Origin: Helicostylum pulchrum
Taxonomy: Eukaryota > Mucoromycota > Mucoromycetes > Mucorales > Mucoraceae
Reading direction: 5' to 3'
Length of the DNA: 64,000 nt
Assembly (NCBI GenBank): GCA_025677825.1
Contig: JAIXMO010000004.1
Span: forward strand, 930,001-994,000
The translations under genes were made by a program, and so were the position numbers. Positions 35,511 through 47,300 of this stretch are shown one piece after another; the first letter of the stretch is position 1, and each line of letters starts with the position of its first letter. The notes under the pieces are model-generated. The model was not told where the DNA came from and ran no database searches. It saw only the letters and a program-made list of their open reading frames with translations.

Positions 35511-37193
35511 TTAATTCTTTTCTTTCTTGTTGGGATTTGCAATTTCGGCTTGACTATCAACGTTTCCGAAACCTAATTGACTAACATCATAGCCATTATC
35601 TAAAAGCATTTGACGAAATTCAACATCAAGTGTATCAATTGATTCATGAGTCATATTTGGAATATAAAGAAGCGTGATTATACCGCCAAGAATACCAATA
35701 CAAGAGCCAATTATAAAAAGATATCCTTGAGCTCTTAATGGATCACCAGTAGATTCAATTAAAGCATACAACATTGGCTTAAATACTTGGGTACCAATGG
35801 CAGCACCAGCTTTGCCAAGAGCAGCGGAGAGACCATACATGGTACCACGAATAGCAGTAGGATACATTTCAGCAGAGATAAGAATAGTACAGTCACCAGG
35901 ACCAAATTCACCAAAGAATATAAAGAAACCATACATGATGACAAAAACAGGGAAACAGTTTGTAATAATTTGAGGAGCTAATGCACCAACAATAATACCA
36001 ATAATAGCTTGAATAAAGAACCCACTGGCCATGATAGTTTTTCTTCCAAGTCGATCAATAAACAAACCACCAGCAAGGGCGCCAAAAGGATAAAATACAT
36101 TAATAACGATATTCCAACATAAAGTTTGCATCAATGTATTTTCGGGCACTGCAACAGATAAAATAGTATCTGAAAAGATACCAAAGGAATAAGAAACAAA
36201 ATCGTAAAGGAACCAGATGCCACCAGTAACAAGAAGTTTAGGCCAGTATTTCTTGAAAATTAAAAGGTAGGGGACGTTTTGAGTAAGTGCGTTCTTTTGA
36301 TACATTTCAGAGTTTAACATCTTTAAACGGAAGTACAAGACATTCAGGGGTAATAATAGGCCAAGACCGATAGAAAGACGCCAAACAACTTCTAATCCTC
36401 CTTCGCCACAAATAGCAAGAAGGATAACAGGCACAATAGTAGCAACCACGAAACCAACGCTAAGTGAAAAAAAAGAACGTTAGTTTAAATATAAATATAT
36501 ATATTTTTTTAAAAAGTGAGAGAAAACCTTACTCAATAACAAAGTTTCCACTAAGAATTAACCATAAACCACGACTACGACCTGATTCTTCAGCAGCTTC
36601 ACCAGCAGTTACACTAGAACAAGGATATTCACCACCAACACCCACACCAGTAACACCACGAGCAATAATAAGCATCCAAATAAGACCTGTAGGTGTGAGA
36701 CCACTAGATGCAGTCGCTAAAATAATACCCTAAAAAAGCAAAAAATAAATTATAATGTCAGAACATATTTCTTAATTAAGATTAAAATAGGTATTTTTAC
36801 CAAACAAACAAACATGGTACATGAAATAATACCAAACTTTCGTCCCATACGATCAATAATAAAACCAAATCCAACTTGTCCAACAATATCTCCAACTAAC
36901 ATGGCGTTACTGACGCGAGTTGAAAGGCCGTTGGAAAGAACAGCCGCTCCGTAGATTTTTTCAAGGCATCTTTCTACAGCACCAATAATGTTGGCTTGGT
37001 AACCGTCAGAGCCCAATGCAATACTGGCAAAGATTAATGAAAGCTTTTGAGATGTCGATTTGGCCTGGACGTCATCATTGGAGGCGCTGTTTATAGAAGA
37101 AGGTGTGTCATCGGTGCTTGCTTGGCTGCTGTCATGAGATTTCTTGATGTCTGCACCAGTATGAATAGTTTCATTAATTGTATGTTGCGGCAT
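35511..37193 (-). CDS. MFS permease, Git1-like (glycerophosphodiester/phosphate group)
   Basis: Three exons (37193-36801, 36729-36533, 36459-35511), 512 residues, about 12 membrane segments. An N-terminal 55-residue Ser/Asp-rich cytosolic stretch precedes LIFASIALGSDGYQ. The MFS loop motif is DRMGRKFGI, repeated in the second half as DRLGRKTIM. The block ARGVTGVGVGGEYPCSSVTAGE and LWLILSGNFVIDVGFV resemble Git1/Pho84-type carriers; the latter helix favours Git1 (glycerophosphoinositol and glycerophosphocholine uptake) over Pho84. GEFGPGDCTILISAEMYPTA in segment 10-11 is also of this group. Likely plasma-membrane. Phosphate-responsive control would be expected for the family, but no binding site is claimed here. 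Confidence 0.85.
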
Positions 37194-38416
37194 AGTAAAG
37201 CTTGATCTTTATATATGACAAAGTCTTTATTAAGAAAGTAAGTGAAAGAGTTTTTGTTTTACAAGTATACAGAATAAAAAAAAAAGGGAAAAAGCAATCG
37301 TTTATATAAGAACTGTTGGCTTACAACAATGTACTTGATGAAAAAAAAAAAAAAAAAAAAAAAGAGATTTACAAAGGTAATAAGTGAAATGCATAAATTT
37401 TGACCGGGACACGGAGAAGAAGTGCAGGTTGCATGTTATCTCATGATTGATTATGATTGGTAGGAAGCCCCGTTTTTTATTTTTTTCATGCTATACACTT
37501 TTGTATGTTATACTTGGTATAACAACCTAAACAATTCAAAGTTGTACAAATGTCGAAAAAGTCGGATTTTTTGATGAGTTTACTCGTGGATAAGAGGTAT
37601 TTTCTGACTGGCTTTTACTCTGGTATCAGGTTACACTGGTTTTCTTACACACACACGTGTGATCATCGCTCTTGCCAACAACTCTCGGTATAGAAAATAA
37701 TCAATACAGGCAAAATAGTAATTGTCTAATTCGTATATTTTGTATATATGTATTCATTTATTAATATTAACTCCATTTTTTTATATCAACTGTCTATCAT
37801 TTTTTCTCACAGTTGTTTTTTCCTATCAATACTTATTTCTCCCAGGAAACAGAATCGTAGTCCTTTCTAAATACATGTTTTCTATCACTTTGTGGATCGC
37901 CAAAGACACTAGTTTAACTTTATTCTTTATCCTCCGCGCCATCACTGAAGTAGCCGTTGTTGTTGCACACAGATCTTGTTTACACAATCTTTATCGCATT
38001 ATGTTCTCCAGGTTTCGGTATATTGTTGTGGTTATTACATATTTAGAAATTTGAGGCACATGTGGCGGTACAGACCGTATTTTTTTATTTTTTCTATTTT
38101 TTCTATGCAAAGATAATCTGTATAAAACGTGTATTATATACCGGCGCATGTTGGTAGAAACAAAGACCGCTACTATACATGGATACTTGTGTATTATACG
38201 TTTGTTATATACCTAGAGGTAGGACTTTGTCTAGAAGCACATGTAGTTAAGCTATATAACTCTAACTTAAGGGGGTTTTTTTTTTGTAAAATATCTTCAA
38301 AAACGAAAAACTTAATACAAATGTGTTTCCGAAGGAAACAAGTAAAGGAAGGGCCGCAAAATCCTTTTTGCGGTGTCTACGCGCACTCCTGCGTACAAAA
38401 AACAATAAAAATTATA
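37194..38416. other. Intergenic, no gene seen
   Basis: 1.2 kb between the permease start and the tRNA. Contains an A tract (37342-37362), GTGT/ACAC palindromic short runs near 37652 and no supportable ORF; the open frame at 37722-38054 has no family features. Confidence 0.5.
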
Positions 38417-38489
38417 AGCCCAACGGGGGGGTCGAACCCCCAACCTTGAGATTAAGAGTCTCACGCTCTACCGATTGAGCTAGCTAGGC
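38417..38489 (-). tRNA. tRNA-Lys (anticodon CTT)
   Basis: On the minus strand a complete 73-base cloverleaf is present without an intron. The acceptor stem is GCCTAGC paired with GTTGGGC (with G-U pairs). The D arm is GCTCAATCGGTAGAGC, and the anticodon arm TGAGA-CTCTTAA-TCTCA has loop anticodon CTT. The T arm GGGGGTTCGACCCCC is perfect. The discriminator base is T. Internal promoter boxes A and B are within the D and T arms. Confidence 0.96.
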
Positions 38490-38923
38490 TTTTTGATGAT
38501 TTTGAGGACCATAAAATAAATTATAAATCTATAATTTTAAAGAAAACACGTGAATGTCACGTTTTTAAAGTGAATGTATTGGTTGGAATATATATGAACT
38601 GTGATTTATAAAAAAAAAAGACCTTTTTTACAAGAAATGAACCCCCAATGTAATTTTAATACAAAAAAATAATAAAAGAATCGCTCAAATAGATATGGCG
38701 TAGATTTAAGATTTAGCTACGAAACGCATTTTTTTTAAAAGACAAGTAGTAGAGTGGTTATATTTTTTCATGTAGTGATGATTAAAAACTTTGATTGGAA
38801 TGTATTTATAAAGTATTGGAAATAAAAAAAAAGGCAAAATTGTATGTATTATTTAACATTGCCATATTTAAAAATAGGGTACAGGAATAATAACGACTGG
38901 GAGGATATAAGAGAAAAAAAAAA
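38490..38923. other. Spacer between tRNA and ZIP gene
   Basis: 434 bases upstream of the tRNA and downstream of the ZIP stop. A/T-rich; nothing assignable. Confidence 0.5.
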
Positions 38924-40262
38924 TTAAATAGATTCTAGTACTGAAGAGAGGCCAACTAAAAAGATACCTAAAAAGAAAAAGATGAGAACGTATTGTCCGT
39001 GATCATCAGCTCTGACAGCTTGTGGTAACATGCTCTGCAGTAAATAAATAAAGTAAATTAATAAAAAAAAACGAGGGAAATGTATATATTTAGGTGCAAA
39101 AAAAGATAAAAGTTACCTGAATTGTAATAAGAGACATCATACCAGACACGCTGCCAAAGACAATACCAAACATCAAGTCTTCTTTTGCTTTACTGATATT
39201 TTGAATTAAGAATAAGCCTATTAATGCACCTAAGGGTTGGGACAATCCACCCATTACGGCAGCAGAGCTAAATGCAGTCGATCTAGATCGTGTAGCGTAG
39301 TACAACGGTAAAGCGATCATAAAACCTTCTGTTAAATTGTGAATTGACATTGCAATGCAAACGCTTAATCCCAAAGTTGAAGACGCTTGACTTGAAACAA
39401 ACATGATAAGTCCCTCTAATTTAATTGCCAATTATTAGAATGAAACTACAGGGGTGTTTATGTAATAGTTTTGTTTTTGTTTTGTTTTTTTACCTGGAAA
39501 TTTGTGTACACAAATGGCAATGGCTGTTTGAAGACCAATGCTGTAGAAATGACCAGGATCGTTAGTGACGGTCTCTTCTACAGATTCATGGCGATGATGG
39601 TTGTGGTGGTTATGATTGTGGTTATGGTGGTCTGTACTTGTGGCTTCAGCAGTATGTTGGTTGGTATGTGCTGGCTCGTGGACATGATCGTCGTGGTGAA
39701 ATCTAAAATGGGATTCACTTGATCTTACAGCTCCATATTCAACATCACAAGCATGGTCTGTTAATTTACGTCTTTCTTCTCTAATAGGATGGTCATGGTG
39801 TTCGTGTTGGTCTGCTTCGTCAGCGTGATGACAGTTTTCAGCAGCATCACCGCAAGCGTGAATAGCGTCTGGCATTAAATAATGAATTAGTTTGGTGAGT
39901 ACGAGAGTAAAAGTAGCACCGCCAAAGTAACAGGTATATAGTAATGCATCATTGTCCAAACGTTTTTGAGCTTGTGGGAATAATATTGCTAGTGATGAAA
40001 AGAGTAATACTCCCGAAGCTAAGGCCATCGAAGATGCCATAAAGGGTCGACTATCGAGAAAAGATTTTTTTGAACATTTGTCCAAGAAAACAATTGACGC
40101 TAAAATAAAATAAAAAAGTGATTAGTGATGTTTTTTTTATATTATAATGTACACTGATAAAAAATCGAATTTACCACCAAGAACACAAGCTGTAGAAGAT
40201 ATAAGAACTCCTAACCAGCCTTCAAACATGTTGGTTTCACTAATAGGTTGTATAGACTCCAT
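38924..40262 (-). CDS. ZIP family metal (zinc) transporter
   Basis: Four exons (40262-40175, 40099-39494, 39415-39117, 39034-38924), 367 residues. Eight membrane segments are expected. The first three lie before residue about 105, then a long variable loop with many His (clusters such as HEHHDH and HHNHNHNHHNHH, about residues 115-200). After it come the ZIP signature helices: GLQTAIAICVHKFPEGLIMF, with His and the Pro/Glu pair of segment 4, and SIHNLTEGFMIALPLYYAT in segment 5. These conserved His/Glu residues line the metal path. The C-terminus is hydrophobic and ends LSSVLESI. The layout is like vacuolar Zrt3-type ZIPs, so release of stored zinc is one possibility; plasma-membrane uptake is another. 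Confidence 0.9.
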
Positions 40263-41954
40263 ATATATTTTTGAAGTAAAAAAAAAAAAAAAAAAAGTGA
40301 GCTGTGAACGAAAGAAAAAAAAAACGAGAAATATGGAAAGGAAAAAAAAAAAAAGAAATTAAATCATGTTAGCCACTTATATGGCATATGTTTTAGAAAT
40401 TTTTGGTTCCAGCGCCGTCACAAAAATTTCTATCCCTTTAGTTAAAGGGAACAGGTTACCGTACATGTCAGTTGATATAAAAAGTAGAAATAAGGAGATT
40501 CGGATAGCTTTTAATCATCAGTATATACACATATATATATTTATAGAATTAGATTTACATTTTAATATTGTGAGACTTTTTTTATGAAGCCGTGCCGTAA
40601 CATGTACAACAAAGTAGATTTTTAGCAAGTACGAACAAATGTTAAAATATGTAATATTTCAGCTTTATAAATATTTATATTTGCCACTACGTACGTGCGC
40701 ATGATTTTTATTTTAATTGCACAAAAAAAGGCCTTAATTTGATTAAAGACATACACACGCTTTTAAAACAATCAATAGTATTATTCCAAGGATTATTATA
40801 TGTTTATTACTCCTTTTTTTTTTTTCATTCTGTGATGATAACCCCTAGAAATAATAATAATATAGTTTATACCGCTTTATTTGTTCTTGAGCTGTGCAGA
40901 GTTCCGATATTGAGTAATCATGCCCTTCAAACTTCGGATTACCTAATGAAAGGCAATTATAAATCACTCTTTTTATTGTCACGGTAAATATGTAGCAGCA
41001 ACAACAACAACAAAAAAATATATGTATATATAAAAAACGGGTTACTTTGAGTCAACCTAGAGGAGGAAGAACGCGTAGGTATGCATGCTTGAAATTTATA
41101 TTAATTTAGCCCAATTACGTTTCGTATTCACTTCTATGCACATTTTAACTTTTTAAAAAAAAGATTATATACACCAAGGTACATGATATTAACTTGAAAC
41201 ATCAGTAATGATATTTCCCTGCATTCAAGTTTATGTATCATGATCACAATATATAAAAACTATAAATAAAACTCAATTAGCAGCTGCTGAAAGAAAGATC
41301 ATCCCGCGCGTAAGCGTAACCTAATATACTTTTCTCCGTTCTTAGTGCCATAGAAGAGGTATGACCTTTTTCCCTTCTCATATGATGTATATGTGTCACT
41401 ATCTATGCACCTCTCCGGAAAATAGATCCCGATAATAATTGATGTCTGGTACCCGGCATCTTGGACTTGTTACTTTTATACATTGCTATCTTTGTATGTA
41501 CTATTAGAGAGAACGTGCTCATCTCATTTTACTTTTATGCTAAGCAAAGCAAGCATGTAAAAAGTGAGCTCATTTTTTATTTAGCAGAACGAGGTCTTGA
41601 GTAACATAATATATTTATTTACTAAAAAATAACCATTCCCTTTTTTTTTTTACTTGGATATTAAAACTATGCATTGTTTTTGACAGATCGCAGTTAACAT
41701 GGTAAAAAGTTACTATTTTTCCCATGGTGATGGATGACTTGGTGCACGTAGACCGAAGGCCCTAAACAGCCGCATCCAAGTCAATCTTAATTCTATGAAA
41801 GAATATTTAGTATGCATAATTTTTCGCTGCTAATAATGTATTTTATAAAACTTTACCGAGTAGCAATTTCGTCGCTTTCCAATCTGCTCTTTCGCATTAA
41901 GAAGGCAGAGGTTTTAGTAGCATACTCAGTGTTGCATTGACCGAGTGTTGTTCT

Positions 41955-42075
41955 AAATGCTGGAAATGTTTCTTGGAACAAAATCTTTGTCTAAGCCTGA
42001 AAGACCTATTTCCATTGCAGACAAATCGTCTCGACATTTCTTCCATTCGGACTTAAGGCTCTTGATATATTTTCA
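41955..42075 (-). pseudogene. Coding-like fragment of unknown origin
   Basis: The minus strand reads SLKSEWKKCRDDLSAMEIGL and on to DFVPRNISSI before a stop, with a charged helical composition. An upstream stretch in another phase (about 42080-42160) reads EEIKVLQTLIKYLEN, like a coiled coil. Stops and phase changes surround both. Parent unknown. Confidence 0.3.
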
Positions 42076-42476
42076 AAGATATTCTTTTTTCGGCGTCAGT
42101 TTAAGTTCTCTAAATATTTAATTAATGTCTGTAGTACTTTGATTTCTTCGGTCAGGATTTGGGCGTTTTTTTTTTCGGCTTCTTTTTCATATCAACATCA
42201 TTCACTATCCTGTCGCGATACAATTGATATGATGATAAAGATGTTTTTTTCATGTTTCAACGGAACCAACTTTTTACCCATAATTTGTACACTCTTAGCA
42301 CCTGGATCTTTTTTCAAATAAAGCAAGAAAGTAAGGCCCCCTATTCCATGCCTACTGCAGTTGGACTTCTAAACTTAGAAAAAGATACGTGGATTAGAAT
42401 GAGACAAAAAGAAAATCCGCGACATTTTTTGGGGAGTATACGTACCTTCATTTTAAGAATTTTGGTTTCTTTTAAT

Positions 42477-42710
42477 GTTCGTACAAACCGATACGGTTAT
42501 CCCTAAAACAACCGCTGGACATAAGATAGCACAAGTCCGTGAGATCCGCACGCATAGAAAAAAAAATTGCTGGTGATATACATTGTAAAGGATGATAAGA
42601 GGAAGAGAAAGTGATTTATCTATTCTAAAAAAAAATGGCAAATAAATACATCTTGGGCTGATAAAATGAGTGGCCACTTTTGACTGATGTGATCATTTTT
42701 TTGTACACTT
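42477..42710 (+). pseudogene. Relic of the dispersed family seen at 4.8 and 56 kb
   Basis: 42477-42551 reads VQTDTVIPKTTAGHKIAQVR in one frame, matching the motif at 4958-5030 and its counterpart near 56167. The following 42590-42700 (gaggaagagaaagtgatttatctattc and gctgataaaatgagtggccac) matches 56285-56360 directly. In this copy the coding fragment and the flank are in a different relative orientation from the 56 kb copy, so it is rearranged. Confidence 0.45.
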
Positions 42711-42781
42711 GTTTCATGCAAGAAATTTCAAAAAAATAGAACGTGTAACAAAAAAGTAAAGATTACTGAAAGAAAAAAAGA

Positions 42782-43049
42782 TTATTCTTCATCAGAAGAT
42801 GTAACTGAAACAAGCTCGCCTGTTTCTGGGTTGAATATTTTGAGCAGTGTACCATAAGATTCGCCTATTTCAAAACTAATTTTCGTGGCATATTCTTTAA
42901 TAGAGAGTATTTCGCGGCGTTTTTTTAGAACTACTCGATAGAGGCGTAGAGCTTTCAAAAAGTTTCGTATTTATTTTATTGACACAGTTGTGGATCTCGT
43001 CGGAGTCATGGTCGTAATTTAAGACATTTTTTTCATTTTTTTTTCCCAT
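42782..43049 (-). pseudogene. Small ORF broken at an A homopolymer
   Basis: From the ATG at 43049 a frame of 50 codons runs MGKKNEKNVLNYDHDSDEIH and ends soon after an A7 run (plus-strand T run near 42926). Dropping one A from the run would join it to a second open frame that ends at 42782 with RREILSIKEYATKISFEIG, GTLLKIFNPETG and a SSDEE end, giving a charged protein of about 88 residues. I do not recognise it. Either a sequencing slip, a recent frameshift or chance. The ATG is only 8 bases from the divergent start at 43058, which argues against a normal gene. Confidence 0.35.
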
Positions 43050-43057
43050 TAAAAGTG

Positions 43058-44219
43058 ATGCTTCGTACTTTATCCTGTTCCACCAAAAAAGTTTTTTTTA
43101 GACCAACTTGTAAACTATTACGTCCAATGTCAACTGAACGCGAACAACAAGTGATTACCAACTTGACTAAAGTTAGAAAAGAAGTCGAAGAACTTAAAGG
43201 AAGCAATACGGTAAGCTTTTTTTTTTTTCTTGTGGCAATCTAGTAAAAAAAAAAAAAAAAAACTTACCGAGATTCCTTTGTAGGCTCGCTTAGTCGCAGT
43301 CAGTAAATATATGCCAGCTGAAGATATTGAATATGCAGCTAAAACTGGACAAACCCATTTTGGAGAAAATTACGTAAAGTATACATAATATTGGTTTGTA
43401 ATAAAGGTTACTCATATTATTTAATATATAAGGTTCAAGAGTTGGTTGAGAAGAGTAAAAAGGTAAACGAGAGATATATAATACGCAATTTACATTGATG
43501 TAGTAACAACTTAACATAGCTTCCTTCTACTATCGATTGGCACTTTATTGGACACCTCCAAAGCAACAAGTGTAAAACTGTAGCTGGTAAAGAAAAATAA
43601 AGTTGTATGCTTGTCAAACAATTGACTAATTATTTCTGTTCTATTTAGGAATTCCAAATTTATTTCTCGTGGAGACAATTGATGGTATTAAAAAAGCAGA
43701 TGCTTTAAATAAAGCCTGTACAGCAGTTGGACGTCAAGGTAGATTGAAAGTATATGTTCAGGTAAATACTAGTGGTGAAGAAGGTATGGGTTTATATACA
43801 TGTATAGATTTTTCTTATACAATAAATTAATATTTCTTATTATAGCTAAAAGCGGTGTTCCTGCAGCAGATGCTTTGGATGTTTGTAAACATATTAAGGA
43901 AAATTGTCCTGCTTTAGAATTATATGGATTAATGACTATCGGTATGAAAGATCGTGATGCAGCACATAATCCTGATTTTGAGGTAAAAAAAAGAAAAAGA
44001 AAAGGTGACACCAGTTTATACATGTGTACTAAAAAAAAAAGCTTGTTTGTTAAATAGAAAATTGTCGAGCTTAGAACGGAAATCAAATGCAAGTTGGAAC
44101 TTGATGTATTTGAAGCTAGTTTCGGTATGTCTTCCGACTTTAAAGAGGCTTTATTAGAAGGATCAAATAACGTACGTGTTGGTACTGCAATTTTTGGAGG
44201 TAGACCACCAAAAGCATAA
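43058..44219 (+). CDS. PLP homeostasis protein (PLPBP/YggS family)
   Basis: Seven exons (43058-43210, 43284-43373, 43433-43462, 43520-43586, 43649-43783, 43846-43982, 44058-44219), 257 residues; the third exon is only 30 bases. This is an alanine-racemase-like TIM barrel that binds pyridoxal phosphate without known catalysis and maintains vitamin B6 balance. The PLP lysine is in VAVSKYMPAEDI (about K59). HFGENYVQELVEK, IDWHFIGHLQSNK, VNTSGEEAKSGV, LYGLMTIG and FGMSSDFKEAL follow in family order, ending VRVGTAIFGGR. The first 23 residues (SCSTKKVFFRPTCKLLRP) are basic and could be a mitochondrial leader, with Met24 as a possible internal start for a cytosolic form. Confidence 0.93.
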
Positions 44220-44369
44220 AAACAGCATGTGTTAACCACAATAACACGTCATCAGACAATTAAAAGATTTTTTTATATATTTTCTTTTTTCTCTTTTTTC
44301 GCTCCCCCCTTTTTTTTAAGAAAAAATATAGTTTTTATTTTATATACTTTTAAACAATCATCTTGTTAA

Positions 44370-47300
44370 ATGGAATCAGATTATAACCAAGATTTACCTC
44401 TAGAAATCTTGGATAAACTTCGTAATCTCGAGTTGGAATTAGAGGATGGGGATATTACTTTGAAGGGGTTTGAAAAAAAGAAAGCCAGTTTATTAGCTTC
44501 TTCTAATCCTACTACGCCTACTTCACCTATTCAAAAGACGGATGCAGAGATATTGGAAGAGTTGGGACCTGAGCCTAGTGCTGCTGATGTAGTAGATTTT
44601 TTGGATTTCTTACCTTCCCCAACTCACTCTCCTCCTACACGAAATGCAACTACAAACATTGGGGCTACTTTTATGGAAGAAAATCATCGTCAATTACAAC
44701 AACAACAACCACCACCACCACAACACATACAACCGCAACTACAACTGCAACCACAGCTACAACCACAATTGCAACAAATGCAACATCAACCCTATCCACA
44801 ACAAGTAAGACCTATTCAAACTCAATATAGGCCTTATAATCAAAGTCGTCCTATGATGAACAATCCATCTTATTACCAAGGATCACCTCTTCCTAATAAT
44901 ACTAGTAATAACAGGCCACCTTATAATATGGTTCCTCGTCCTCAACCACAACAACAACCACAGCAACAACGTCCTATGAATATTCCTCCTGGTTCGAATT
45001 CATACTATGTAAATCAAAGACCCCCCTCTTCTATTTCTCCTCTAAATTACAGACCTTCAAATAATAGTAACTACCAACAACAAAGACCAGTCATTTATAA
45101 CTCAAATCAAAATATCCCTCAACAACAAACATCACCTAGACCAATGTATAGACCTCAACCACGACCTAGTACTAATTTTCAACCTTACCGGCCTCAACAA
45201 CAACAGCAACAACAGGTTTACGCACAACCTAATAATTCAATGAGGAACTCGGAATTGCAGTATGGTAATTATCCCTATAATAATAGTAATGGTGTCAATA
45301 GATCTTTATCTACAAGTACAGGCACAAATATGGCAGGGAATCATACTGATCAGAGACAGTATCATTCCATGTCAATGTATTCTACAAGAAGTGATTCTAC
45401 GGAGTGGAATCAGTAATAAAAAAAAAAAAAAAAAAAAAAAAATAGCAGCCCTTTTTTTTCTTTATTCTCACAGTTAATATCTCTTTCTTTTTTTTTCTTT
45501 TTTTTTTTGGGCGTAAAAAAAAAACAAGTGTTAAAACATATGTGTGTGTGAAAAACTCATACACACACATATTAATATACACACACTCACCTTTTATTTT
45601 TATTTCTTTACTTTCTTATACTCACTTACTTTTCACACACACACACACACACAAGCACACACAAGCACAAACACGATCTCTCTCTCTCCAAATAAAGGTT
45701 TTTTTTATACGTCAACTAATTATTACAACTATTTTATCTGCTGCTTTTTTTTTTTTTTTTTTTTTTGTTTACTGCTGACAATTTCCCATATTTGTGCCCT
45801 GTGTTTGAAATGAAGAGAAAATAAGATTACATGCATCTAAATTAACACGTTTGTTTATTTTAGATAGTAATGCATCTGCACCTAGTTTAAGAAAAGCACC
45901 GTCCATTGCATCTATCAACATTAATCCTGCCAGAAATTCAATTTCTTCTACAACCAATACCATACCTCAGCAATTACCCGTCATCACTTCAAATAATTAT
46001 ATTCAACAAAAGAAGGGCAATAGAAGTAAGTACGGTAATACTTCGATGGTCAAATCATTTCAAAATGTCGAACCTATACCTGTTCCTCAATTTCTACTAG
46101 AAGATACTCAAAATATAGAGGAATTAGCCGGTCGTCAAATGTTACCTTCTATACCTCGTGATATACCATTTAAAGTGGTCGATATTCAGGATAAGCAAGA
46201 TACCGGTTTATTTGATTCGATATCTGAAGTGCTACGGTATAGAGCTAGTAACAGTCAAGGAAGAATAATACCTGCATTTACGAGAATTGATGATAAAGGT
46301 AAAGAAGGCATTACTTTAACCTGGGAAAAGTTAGCAGCCAGAGCAGAAAAAGTAGCCATGGTCATTCGAGATAAATCCGGATTACAAGTAGGTGATTGTG
46401 TGGCTCTACTGTACAAAAAGATCGAAACAGTCGATTTTATTGTCTCTCTGCTGGGTTGCTTTTTATCTGGTATGGTAGCAGTGCCAATTAACGCTGCTGA
46501 TGAGCTATCTGAACTTTGGTTTATTTTACGTGTGGCGAAAGTTCATTTGATTTTAACGACGGATGATAATCTCAAGACTTTAACTAAAAATATGAAGCTT
46601 CGTAATTTAGATTTCCCAAAGGACTTGGATTGGTGGCCAACAAATGATTTTGGGTCGCTTTATACTTATCAAATCAAATCTGGAAAATACAATGATATTC
46701 GGTCCACTCCTCTTGCTTATATTGAATTCACTAAATCGATTAATGGTGAATTAAAAGGTGTAGCTGTATCTCATAGAACGATCATGAGTCAATGTCATTC
46801 CTTTACTGCAGCTACCACAGAGACAGTGATATTTACTTCCGAGGATGGAGCTACCTCTGTACTCCCAAACTGGGATACACAAGGTGCAAATACTCTGCTA
46901 ACTTATCTTGAACCTCGTCAACAATTGGGTCTAAACATTTCTGTGCTCTGCTCCATTTATAGCGGTAGTCATACCTTATTTGCAAGTTCAAATATTATGG
47001 AGACGCCTGCCGTTTGGGTTTACGTAATATCAAAGTACAAAGGTAAAAGCTTTACTCATGATTGTAACTTTTTTTTTTGCGCAGAAAAAATAATAATATT
47101 TCCCCTTTTTCTATTTTAGTTACTATTGCACTTTCCGGTTACCCAGGTATATTTTATGCTGCTAAATGTTACCACAAAAATCCAAAAGAGTTTGTCAATT
47201 ATAGTAGAAAAACTGCACCTGATTTATCTTCGCTCCGTTTACTTCTTATTGATTGTACTGTTGTGAAACCTGATATTGATGAATACATTGCCAACAAGTT

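Larger units (their letters stand above)
40263..42781. other. 2.5 kb spacer with relics
   Basis: No intact gene. The ZIP promoter is at the left. 41950-42080 and 42477-42710 hold decayed sequence listed separately. 41000-41900 shows no ORF or structure I can assign. Confidence 0.5.

Noticed and set aside
37722..38054. 110-codon plus-strand ORF
   Set aside because: Hydrophobic, Ile/Phe/Tyr-rich as expected by chance in A/T-rich DNA; no start context or homology pattern.
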